A stretch of 6,564 nucleotides of DNA from Actinomycetes bacterium (GTDB taxonomy: Bacteria; Actinomycetota; Actinomycetes; Actinomycetales; Cellulomonadaceae): NCBI GenBank assembly GCA_023401045.1, contig JAEXEM010000476.1:1-6564 (forward strand). Direction: 5' to 3'. The notes under the pieces are model-generated. The model did not search any database. It was not told where the DNA came from and worked only from the letters and a program-made list of their open reading frames with translations. Below, in pieces: positions 1-5,791 of this stretch (position 1 is the first letter of the stretch; each line of letters starts with the position of its first letter). Made by a program: the position numbers and the translations under genes.

Positions 1-437
1 GGGATCGACTGCTCGGCGTTGTACGGCGCGTCCGGTGCCGCGGGCACGTGCACCTGCGCGAGCGCCCGCCCGAGGTCGGCGCCGGCGGAGACGTCCAGCG
101 GCACCTCCGCAGCCGTCACGCCCGGCAGCCACGTGACGACCGCCCACGGCCACGGGAACGCCGCACCCGGCTCACCGACCCGCACGACCTGCTGCGTCGG
201 GAACGCCCACCGCGCCCCGAGCTCGCGCACCCACCGCAGCTCGGTGCGCATCGACGGCACCGCCTGCGCACGCCGGGGGAGCCGCACCGCCAGGTCGTCG
301 CCCAGCCGGTACATCGCCATGTCCCAGCCGCGGTAGCGGCGGCCGAGCGGCAGGGCGGCGAGGTCGGGGTGCTGCTCGGCGAGCAGCGCGGCGACGACCT
401 CGTGCGTGAGCGGGACCTCGTCGGCCGGGACGGTCAC
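1..437 (-). CDS. Aminoglycoside phosphotransferase (APH) family protein, N-terminal part, cut by the window edge
   Basis: The first 145 codons of a kinase-like protein are present; the C-terminus lies beyond base 1. APH-family enzymes transfer phosphate from ATP to a small-molecule hydroxyl in the cytoplasm. The visible part is the N-lobe. Residues 38-46 (GWDMAMYRL) match the family's usual GWDNxxxRL nucleotide-binding strand, and residues 46-55 (LGDDLAVRLP) carry the basic residue in the position of the ATP-contacting Lys/Arg. Glu66 could be the partner acidic residue in the following helix. Residues 95-106 (PWPWAVVTWLPG) match the hinge segment, and Leu126-His130 starts the usual ALAQVH helix. 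The catalytic loop and metal-binding Asp are outside the window, so activity cannot be judged. The GTG start at 437 is supported by GGAGGAGG at 450-443, with 5 nt spacing. Asn is replaced by Met at residue 40. Many actinobacterial members of this family are not resistance enzymes, so the substrate is unknown. Confidence 0.85.
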   Translation of the reverse strand, partial: MTVPADEVPLTHEVVAALLAEQHPDLAALPLGRRYRGWDMAMYRLGDDLAVRLPRRAQAVPSMRTELRWVRELGARWAFPTQQVVRVGEPGAAFPWPWAVVTWLPGVTAAEVPLDVSAGADLGRALAQVHVPAAPDAPYNAEQSI

Positions 438-442
438 GGCTG

Positions 443-468
443 CCTCCTCCACCGGTGCGACGAACCTA
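443..468 (-). promoter_or_regulatory. Promoter -10 box and ribosome binding site of the APH-family gene
   Basis: Reading the minus strand, TAGGTT at 468-463 fits the actinobacterial TANNNT -10 pattern. It is followed about 13 nt later by GGAGGAGG (450-443), 5 nt before the GTG at 437. A start of transcription near 456-457 would give a leader of about 20 nt. I see no convincing -35 hexamer about 17 nt upstream. The ribosome binding site is near-perfect and decides the start; the -10 is a pattern match only. Confidence 0.5.
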
Positions 469-522
469 CGGCGTCCGCCCCCGCCGCGGCCCGACGTGTC
501 TGGAGGAGAGCGGTGTCCACCT

Positions 523-538
523 CGGGACCAGCGTCCCG
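523..538. repeat. Short perfect inverted repeat in the divergent region
   Basis: CGGGAC (523-528) and GTCCCG (533-538) form a 6-bp stem with a 4-nt loop, immediately followed by the 10-bp palindrome CCGGGCCCGG at 541-550. It lies between the APH-family promoter and the reductase start, where an operator or a leader hairpin could sit. In DNA this rich in GC, such pairs arise easily by chance. Confidence 0.3.
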
Positions 539-613
539 GCCCGGGCCCGGCGGCCCGGCGGATGATCGCTGGACCGACCCGCCACCTGCGCGGACGTCGC
601 CCCCGAACCGACC

Positions 614-618
614 AAGGA
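614..618 (+). promoter_or_regulatory. Ribosome binding site fixing the GTG start of the reductase
   Basis: AAGGA lies 6 nt before the GTG at 625. The open frame extends upstream to 406 and has another start at 562 (ATG), but neither has a comparable site. The protein read from 625 (PYSRLLAPLTLGSLELRN) also starts where ene-reductase family members start. Confidence 0.7.
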
Positions 619-624
619 CGTGTC

Positions 625-2550
625 GTGCCGTACTCCCGCCTCCTCGCCCCCCTCACCCTCGGCTCCCTCGAGCTGCGCAACCACGTCGTCATGCTCCCCA
701 TGGGCACCGAGATGGGCACCCACGAGGGCCTGTTCACCGAGCGTGAGATCGCCTACTACACCGAGCGCGCCGCCGGCGGCGTCGGGCTCCTCATGACCGG
801 CATCGCCGCCGTGTCCCAGGACTTCGAGCAGATCAACCCCGGGCTGTGCCGCGTCGACACCGACGACGCGATCCCCGGGCTCACCGCGCTCGCCGAGTCG
901 ATCCACGCGGTGGGCGGCCTCGTGTCGCTGCAGCTCACCGCCGGTCTCGGCCGCAACATCAACGTCGTCGACCCCGACCGCGCGCCGATCTCCGCGTCGG
1001 ACAACCCGCACTACGCGAACCCTGACGTGCTGTGCCGCCCGCTCGAGGTCGAGGAGATCCGCACCCTCGTGCGGCGCTTCGGCGAGGCCGCCGCGCGTGC
1101 CGCCGCCGCCGGGATCGACGCCATCGACATCCACGGCCACACCGGCTACATCATCGACCAGTTCCTCACCCCCGCCTGGAACCGTCGCACCGACGAGTAC
1201 GGCGGCTCGGTGGAGAACCGCTGCCGGTTCGCCGTCGAGGTCATCCAGTCGATCAAGGCCGCCGCACCGGGCCTGCCGGTGAGCTTCCGGCTGTCCGTCG
1301 ACCACAAGTTCCCCGGCGGCCGCACCACCGAGGAGTCGCAGCGGATCGCCGTCATCCTCGCCGAGGCCGGTCTCGACTTCATCCTCGCCGACGACGGGTC
1401 CTACGAGGCGATGGACTACGTCTTCCCGCCGTACTACCTCGGTGACGGGTGCATGGTGCCGGCCGCGAAGGCGCTCAAGGAGGTCGTCGACATCCCCGTC
1501 GTCGCGTGCGGGAACCTCGACCCCGACACCGCCGAGAAGGTGCTCGCCGCCGGTGACGCCGACATCGCCGGTGTCGGCCGTGGCCTCATCGCCGACCCGC
1601 AGTGGTGCGCGAAGCTCGCCGAGGGCCGCCGCGAGGACATCCGCCCCTGCATCCGCTGCAACGCGATGTGCGTCGGCAACGCGTTCTTCGCGCTGCCGCT
1701 CGGGTGTGCCGTCAACGCCCAGGTCGGGTTCGAGCGCGAGCGCGTCCTCACGCCGGTCGAGACGCCGAAGCACGTCGTCGTCGTCGGTGGCGGTCCTGCG
1801 GGGCTCGAGGCCGCCCGCGTCGCCGCCACGCGCGGGCACCGCGTCGACCTCTACGAGCGCGACGCCCAGCTCGGTGGCGTCCTGCGCCCCGCCGCGACGC
1901 CCGACTTCAAGAAGGAGCTGCACGGGATGATCGCGTGGTGGGAGCGCCAGATCTCCCGCCTGCCCGTCACCGTCCACCTCGGCCACGAGATCACCGCGGA
2001 CGCCCCGGAGCTCGCCGACGCCGACGAGATCGTCGTCGCCACCGGCTCCCGGCCGCTCGTGCCGGCATCGATCCCCGGCATCGACGGGGCGAACGTCGTC
2101 GGCGTCATCGACGCGCACGAGGGTGCGCCGCTCGGCCGGCGGATCGTCGTCGCCGGCGGCGGGCTCTCCGGCGCCGACCTCGCGCTCGAACTCGCGCAGG
2201 CGGGCAAGGACGTGACGATCGTCGAGGCCGCCGAGGAGATCGCGCGCGACCTCATCATCATCAACCGCATGACGCTGCTGCGTGACCTCGCCACCGCCGG
2301 GGTGCGCATCCTCACGGGGCACACCGTCGTCGCGGTCGACGAGGGCGGCGTGCAGCTGCGCACCGCCGACGGGGACGTGCGCGTCGACGCCGACACCGTC
2401 GTCACCGCCTTCGGCGTCCTGCCGGAGACGACGCTCGCCGAGGCGCTCACCGCCGCCGGCCGCACCGTGCGGACCGTCGGCGACTGCGTGACCCCGGCGA
2501 AGGTCGGCGAGGCGATCAACGGGGGCTTCCTCGTCGGCGCCGAGATCTGA
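625..2550 (+). CDS. FMN/[4Fe-4S]/FAD ene-reductase (2,4-dienoyl-CoA reductase / 2-enoate reductase-like)
   Basis: A 641-residue protein with the full architecture of E. coli FadH (672 aa) and clostridial enoate reductases: cytoplasmic enzymes that pass electrons from NAD(P)H through FAD and an iron-sulfur cluster to FMN to reduce an activated C=C bond. Residues 1-335 form the FMN TIM barrel, with the N-terminal LxLGSLELRN and then HGHTGY (170-175), DQFLTP and RRTDEYGGSVENR (187-199). The cluster cysteines are C342, C345, C349 and C361, spaced Cx2Cx3Cx11C as in FadH. A dinucleotide fold follows with GGGPAG (388-393), ATG near 472-474, a second GGGLSG (511-516) and the C-terminal GDC (619-621). 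Tyr175 aligns with FadH Tyr166. The FadH proton-relay His252 (in GWHEAR) appears as Tyr260 in GSYEAM, as I recall from the enoate-reductase side of the family. The substrate is therefore uncertain: an enoate or similar conjugated carbonyl is as likely as a dienoyl-CoA. No lipid-oxidation genes are adjacent. Confidence 0.9.
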   Translation: MPYSRLLAPLTLGSLELRNHVVMLPMGTEMGTHEGLFTEREIAYYTERAAGGVGLLMTGIAAVSQDFEQINPGLCRVDTDDAIPGLTALAESIHAVGGLVSLQLTAGLGRNINVVDPDRAPISASDNPHYANPDVLCRPLEVEEIRTLVRRFGEAAARAAAAGIDAIDIHGHTGYIIDQFLTPAWNRRTDEYGGSVENRCRFAVEVIQSIKAAAPGLPVSFRLSVDHKFPGGRTTEESQRIAVILAEAGLDFILADDGSYEAMDYVFPPYYLGDGCMVPAAKALKEVVDIPVVACGNLDPDTAEKVLAAGDADIAGVGRGLIADPQWCAKLAEGRREDIRPCIRCNAMCVGNAFFALPLGCAVNAQVGFERERVLTPVETPKHVVVVGGGPAGLEAARVAATRGHRVDLYERDAQLGGVLRPAATPDFKKELHGMIAWWERQISRLPVTVHLGHEITADAPELADADEIVVATGSRPLVPASIPGIDGANVVGVIDAHEGAPLGRRIVVAGGGLSGADLALELAQAGKDVTIVEAAEEIARDLIIINRMTLLRDLATAGVRILTGHTVVAVDEGGVQLRTADGDVRVDADTVVTAFGVLPETTLAEALTAAGRTVRTVGDCVTPAKVGEAINGGFLVGAEI

Positions 2551-2566
2551 GCGACGCCCGCGTCGC
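2551..2566 (+). other. Perfect hairpin directly after the reductase stop codon
   Basis: GCGACG (2551-2556) pairs with CGTCGC (2561-2566) around a 4-nt loop, starting at the first base after the TGA. It may protect the 3' end or act with the larger hairpin that follows at 2568. There is no T tract. Confidence 0.45.
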
Positions 2567-2567
2567 A

Positions 2568-2597
2568 GGGCCCCGTCGCCGCCGGGCGGCGGGGCCC
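2568..2597 (+). terminator. Likely transcription terminator hairpin after the reductase gene
   Basis: GGGCCCC (2568-2574) pairs with GGGGCCC (2591-2597). Inside it, GCCGC (2578-2582) pairs with GCGGC (2586-2590) around a 3-nt loop, leaving GTC bulged on the 5' side. This gives a 12-bp GC stem starting 17 nt after the stop codon. No U tail follows, which is common for actinobacterial terminators. It argues against simple read-through into the permease gene. Confidence 0.55.
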
Positions 2598-2638
2598 CGC
2601 GCACGCCGCGACCCGTACCGGTGGGACGGCCGGGGTGC

Positions 2639-2682
2639 AGGGACCTCCGGCGTGCGTCCCTCCCATGCGGACGACGTAACGT
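2639..2682 (+). promoter_or_regulatory. Possible promoter and operator-like inverted repeat upstream of the permease
   Basis: TAACGT at 2677-2682 fits the TANNNT -10 pattern and would give a leader of about 37 nt before the ATG at 2726. No good -35 hexamer is visible. The inverted repeat AGGGAC (2639-2644) / GTCCCT (2656-2661), with an 11-nt spacer, would overlap the -35 position, as a repressor or activator site might. Both are short pattern matches in high-GC DNA. Confidence 0.3.
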
Positions 2683-2725
2683 GGCCAGGCGGTCGAGCGG
2701 CCGCCACCTGGACCACCGGAGCACC

Positions 2726-4144
2726 ATGACGTCCCCCACCACCGAGCCGACCACGCCCGTGACCGGGCCCGGTACCGACCGCGGCCTCGGGCACGCGCTG
2801 CGGCCCCGGCACCTCACGATGATGGGCCTCGGCTCCGCGATCGGCGCCGGCCTGTTCCTCGGCTCGGGCGTCGGCATCGCCACCGCCGGGCCCGCGGTCC
2901 TCGTCTCCTACGCGGTCGCCGGGCTGCTCGTCGTCCTCGTCATGCGGATGCTCGCCGAGATGGCGGCCGCCGTGCCGTCGAGCGGGTCGTTCTCCGTCTA
3001 CGCCGAGAAGGCCCTCGGACGCTGGGCCGGGTTCACCCTCGGGTGGCTCTACTGGTTCACGCTCATCATGGTGCTCGGCGTCGAGATCACCGGGGTCGCG
3101 CGCATCGTCACCGGGTGGCTGCCCGGGGTCCCGCAGTGGGGAGTCGCACTCGCGGCCGTCGCGGTGTTCGCCGTCGTCAACCTCGTCGGGGTGCGGCAGT
3201 TCGGCGAGATGGAGTTCTGGTTCGCCCTCGTCAAGGTGCTCGCCATCGTCGGGTTCCTCGTCCTCGGGGTCGCGCTCGTCCTCGGGTGGCTGCCCGGCAC
3301 CGAACCGGTCGGCACCGCCAACCTCCTCGGCAACGGCGGGTTCGCACCCACCGGGCTCGCGGGCGTCGCCGCCGGGCTGCTCGTCGTCCTCTTCGCGTTC
3401 GGCGGCATCGAGATCGTCGCCATCGCGTCCGCCGAGGCCGCCGACCCGCAGCGCGCCGTGGGGCGGGCGACCCGCTCGATCGTCTGGCGGATCCTCCTGT
3501 TCTACGTCGGGTCCGTCGCGCTCATGGTGTGCGTCCTGCCGTGGACCGACCCGGCGCTCGCGGAGGGGCCGTTCGTCGCCGTCCTCGACCTCGCCGGGCT
3601 GCCGGGGGCCGCGCGGCTCATGGAGGTCGTCGTCGTCCTCGCGCTGCTGTCGGCGTTCAACGCCAACGTCTACGCGACCAGCCGCATGGCGTTCTCCCTC
3701 GCCGGGCGCGGCGACGGGCCCGCGGTGCTGCGGAAGGTCTCGACGCGCGGCGTCCCGTGGGTCGCGGTGCTCGTGTCCGTCGTCCTCGCGCTCGTCGCGG
3801 TCGCGCTCAACTGGCTGCTGCCCGACGCCCTGCTCGGCATCCTCCTCAACGCCGTCGGGTCCTCGCTGCTCGTCGTGTGGGTGCTCGTCGCGGTGTCCCA
3901 GCTGCGGCTGCGCCCCCGCATCGAGGCGGAGGCCGCCGCCCGCGGGGAAGGGCTCAGCCTGCGGATGTGGGGCTACCCGTGGCTCACGTGGGCGGTGCTC
4001 GTCGCGCTCGCGGGCGTCGTCGTCCTCATGCTCGCCGACGACGTGGCGCGCGGGCAGCTCGCGGCGACCGGGGGGCTGGTCGCGGTCATCGTCGCCGTGT
4101 ACGCGGTGACGGTGGGGCGTCGGCGGCGCGCGACCGCCCGCTGA
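2726..4144 (+). CDS. Amino acid permease, APC superfamily (AAT family-like)
   Basis: A 472-residue polytopic membrane protein, normal length for the amino acid/proton symporters of this family, with about 12 hydrophobic segments. After a polar, Thr/Pro-rich N-terminus (1-20) comes LRPRHLTMMGLGSAIGAGLF (25-44), the family's TM1 signature whose unwound Gly-rich part binds the substrate backbone. AGPA (54-57), MRMLAEMA (73-80), GSFSVYAEKALG (87-98), GWLYW (106-110) and GEMEFWFALVKVLAI (160-174) follow the conserved order. FAFGGIEIVAIASAEAADP (223-241) is the TM6 region, and NANVYATSRMAFSLAGRGD (312-330) is the TM8 region. The C-terminus is short and Arg-rich. The ATG at 2726 was chosen over an in-frame start at 2621 because GGAG (2718-2721) precedes it closely and the upstream residues resemble no permease. 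Substrate cannot be told: GABA-, proline-, aromatic- and basic-amino-acid permeases all share these motifs. It is probably expressed separately from the reductase. Confidence 0.9.
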   Translation: MTSPTTEPTTPVTGPGTDRGLGHALRPRHLTMMGLGSAIGAGLFLGSGVGIATAGPAVLVSYAVAGLLVVLVMRMLAEMAAAVPSSGSFSVYAEKALGRWAGFTLGWLYWFTLIMVLGVEITGVARIVTGWLPGVPQWGVALAAVAVFAVVNLVGVRQFGEMEFWFALVKVLAIVGFLVLGVALVLGWLPGTEPVGTANLLGNGGFAPTGLAGVAAGLLVVLFAFGGIEIVAIASAEAADPQRAVGRATRSIVWRILLFYVGSVALMVCVLPWTDPALAEGPFVAVLDLAGLPGAARLMEVVVVLALLSAFNANVYATSRMAFSLAGRGDGPAVLRKVSTRGVPWVAVLVSVVLALVAVALNWLLPDALLGILLNAVGSSLLVVWVLVAVSQLRLRPRIEAEAAARGEGLSLRMWGYPWLTWAVLVALAGVVVLMLADDVARGQLAATGGLVAVIVAVYAVTVGRRRRATAR

Positions 4145-4145
4145 C

Positions 4146-4179
4146 GGCGCCTGGACCCACTGGCGGGTCCGGCGGCGCC
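4146..4179. terminator. Bidirectional terminator hairpin between convergent genes
   Basis: GGCGCC (4146-4151) pairs with GGCGCC (4174-4179), and GGACCC (4153-4158) pairs with GGGTCC (4165-4170) around a 6-nt loop. The two stems are separated by a 1-by-3 internal loop. It starts right after the permease stop (4142-4144) and lies 13 bp from the stop of the minus-strand PKD gene (4193). The symmetrical stem can serve both directions. There is no T tract on either side. Confidence 0.65.
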
Positions 4180-4192
4180 CACGGTCGGAGCC

Positions 4193-5083
4193 TCAGCAGT
4201 CGGGTGGTCGTGGGGTGTCCGCGCACAGTCCGGAGACGAGACGGCTCGTGCGCTCCTCGACGGTGAAGGGCGCCCCCGCCACGGTGGTCGTGGCCGTCCC
4301 GGCGACGTCCCGCCACGCGGGCGACCCGTCGACGAGGTAGCGGCCGGTCCACTCGGCCGTGAGCGTGATCGTCGCGGTGCCGGGCGCCTCGTACGCGTGG
4401 ACGACGTCGAACGCCGGGTGCGGGGCCCCGGGGTCGCGGGTGGTGAGGGTGTGCCCGTCGCCGAAGTCGTAGGTCCAGCGCACGGGCGTGGCCTCGACGG
4501 TCACGCCGTGACCGAGGAGCTCGGTGCGCAGCGTCACCGGCGTGGGGTCGGTGTAGACGATGGTCTCGATGTTGACGAGCACCCACCCGCGGTCGGGCTG
4601 CATCGTGAGGAGGGGAGCCGGGAGGGGGAGACGGCGGAAGTCGGCCTCGGTCAGCGTCGGCAGCAGGTCCGTGCCGCACCCGCCCTCGTCCAGCCGTTCC
4701 CACGGTCCCCACGGCGAGGTCGGAGTCGCCCGTTGCTGCCGCCACATGGGCAGCAGGGCGGTGTCGCCCGGAGGGCACTCGCGCGCACCGGCAGTGTCCG
4801 CCGGTGCGACGCACGTGCCGTCCGTCGAGCCACGCGTCCACAGGCCGGCGACCTCCCGGCACATGGCGGCGCGTTCGTACCTGGCGAGGCGCAGCTCGGG
4901 TGGCACGTGCTCACTCTCCTTCATCACGTCGGCCGCCCGACCGCCTGCCACCGACGCGTGGTTCCCCTGCATCACCCCTTCGAACACCTCGTCCCCCGCA
5001 TGCGCCACGGTTGAGGTGACCAGCACGAGGACCACCGCTGAGACCGTGACGAGGAGTCCGCGGCCATGCTGCGCCGTCGTCAT
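4193..5083 (-). CDS. Secreted cysteine-rich protein with a PKD-like domain
   Basis: A 296-residue protein. Residues 1-29 look like a Sec signal peptide: polar start, hydrophobic core LLVTVSAVVLVLV (10-22) and AHA before the likely cleavage at 29/30. Residues 30-145 resemble nothing I recognise and hold C75, C91, C103 and C136. Residues 164-200 (PDRGWVLVNIETIVYTDPTP) lead into a PKD-like beta-sandwich at about 200-270, marked by WTYDFGDG (203-210), HAYEAPGTATITLTAEW (229-245) and a final TTTV strand. C287 and C296, the last residue, give six cysteines in the mature chain, fitting disulfides formed outside the cell. PKD folds usually mediate extracellular binding; no catalytic domain is visible. 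The ATG at 5083 overlaps the TGA of the upstream lipoprotein gene (ATGA) and has no clear ribosome binding site of its own, so translation is probably coupled. The open frame continues upstream to 6364, but that part is a shadow of other genes. Confidence 0.82.
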   Translation of the reverse strand: MTTAQHGRGLLVTVSAVVLVLVTSTVAHAGDEVFEGVMQGNHASVAGGRAADVMKESEHVPPELRLARYERAAMCREVAGLWTRGSTDGTCVAPADTAGARECPPGDTALLPMWRQQRATPTSPWGPWERLDEGGCGTDLLPTLTEADFRRLPLPAPLLTMQPDRGWVLVNIETIVYTDPTPVTLRTELLGHGVTVEATPVRWTYDFGDGHTLTTRDPGAPHPAFDVVHAYEAPGTATITLTAEWTGRYLVDGSPAWRDVAGTATTTVAGAPFTVEERTSRLVSGLCADTPRPPDC

Positions 5084-5676
5084 GTGCGCGGTGTGCCGAC
5101 GATCCCGGCCGAGTCGATGAGCCACCCGCCGGACCACGTCAGTGCGAGGTCGACCGAGTAGGTGCCGCCGTCGCGTGAGCTGACGACGATTCCGGCTGCA
5201 TCGACGTCCGACGACTCGTGGATCTCGATCTCCAGCCGCGCAGAGTGCCAGCCGTTGGAGCCGAGGTCGGTACCGCCGGCGGCGAGCACCGTGATTCCCC
5301 CGAGGTTCCGCTGCTCGGCCGCGCGGAGCCTCTCGACCTCCGTCCGGGTGTTGTTGCAGAAGTCGCAGTCCGGGGCCGACATGGCGTCCCACGCTGCGAG
5401 GTCTCCGGTGGCCAGGACATAGGGGTAGAGGGACATGAAGTACGTCGCTGCGGCTGCGGCGCCGTCGGCGCCGGGCTGTTCCATCGCCTCCGGGCGCGGC
5501 GGTGCGATCGTCGGGTCGCTGGTCGGTGACGGTGCCGACGACGTGCTTGCTGTCGGGGAGGGACTCGTCGCAGGCGTCGGTGTCCCGCTGGGCCCGGCCT
5601 GATCGGCACCTCGGACGCAGCCTGCGGCGAGAGCGAGCGCCAGGGCGCACACGACTACGCGAGCCATTCGGACCAT
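5080..5676 (-). CDS. Lipoprotein, DUF6318-like
   Basis: A 198-residue exported lipoprotein. Residues 1-19 form a lipoprotein signal peptide (Arg3 and Arg6, then hydrophobic VVVCALALALAAG) ending in the lipobox LAAGC with Cys20 as the lipidated residue. Residues 28-60 are a Ser/Thr/Pro/Ala-rich linker that would span the wall. The folded part starts at PPRPEAMEQ (59-67). It continues with AAATYFMSLYPYVLATGDLAAWDAMS (75-100), which matches my memory of the actinobacterial DUF6318 family, and CDFC (104-107). The C-terminal half (125-195) looks like a beta-rich NTF2-like cone ending in GGWLIDSAGIV. No biochemical function is known to me. The frame is open to an ATG at 5739, but that start would put about 40 residues before the lipobox. 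The ATG at 5676 gives normal geometry and sits 6 nt after a -10 box; an ATG at 5667 is a weaker alternative. It is the first gene of a two-gene unit with the PKD protein. Base use looks slightly less GC-extreme than its neighbours. Confidence 0.83.
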   Translation of the reverse strand: MVRMARVVVCALALALAAGCVRGADQAGPSGTPTPATSPSPTASTSSAPSPTSDPTIAPPRPEAMEQPGADGAAAAATYFMSLYPYVLATGDLAAWDAMSAPDCDFCNNTRTEVERLRAAEQRNLGGITVLAAGGTDLGSNGWHSARLEIEIHESSDVDAAGIVVSSRDGGTYSVDLALTWSGGWLIDSAGIVGTPRT

Positions 5677-5682
5677 GCCCGG

Positions 5683-5688
5683 AACGTA
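5683..5688 (-). promoter_or_regulatory. -10 box of the lipoprotein/PKD unit, leaderless arrangement
   Basis: On the minus strand TACGTT (5688-5683) is followed by CCGGGC and then the ATG at 5676. A 6-nt gap puts the expected transcription start at or next to the start codon, and no Shine-Dalgarno sequence is present. Leaderless transcripts of this form are common in Actinobacteria. No clear -35 box is seen. Confidence 0.6.
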
Positions 5689-5778
5689 CCGGTTCGCGGC
5701 ACCCCGCAGGCCCGTCGTCACCAACCTGTGGACGGGCACCCGCAGCCGCGCTGCACGGCGACCCGGCCCTGCCGGCCC

Positions 5779-5784
5779 TACGCT
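5779..5784 (+). promoter_or_regulatory. -10 box of the EI24 gene, leaderless arrangement
   Basis: TACGCT is followed by GACGCGC and then the GTG at 5792. The 7-nt gap and the absence of any ribosome binding site indicate a leaderless mRNA starting at the GTG. No clear -35 box is visible in the GC-rich upstream DNA. Confidence 0.6.
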
Positions 5785-5791
5785 GACGCGC

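Noticed and set aside
30..60. Short G/C-rich near-repeats and palindromes scattered through the window, read as possible repeats or attachment sites
   Set aside because: None recurs as a spaced array or as matching ends of an element; the composition explains them.
466..2883. An 805-codon open frame on the minus strand, antisense to the reductase and permease start
   Set aside because: It is Asp/Gly/Arg/Val-rich with no recognisable domain and mirrors the codon structure of the well-supported reductase on the other strand; such frames are routine in very GC-rich DNA.
625..4144. Reductase and permease as one catabolic operon
   Set aside because: They point the same way, but 175 bp, two hairpins and a candidate promoter separate them, and nothing links the permease substrate to the reductase.
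3043..4266. A 407-codon Arg/Ala-rich open frame on the plus strand inside the permease
   Set aside because: Composition is typical of a shifted frame of a GC-rich gene, and the permease frame has clear family motifs along its whole length.
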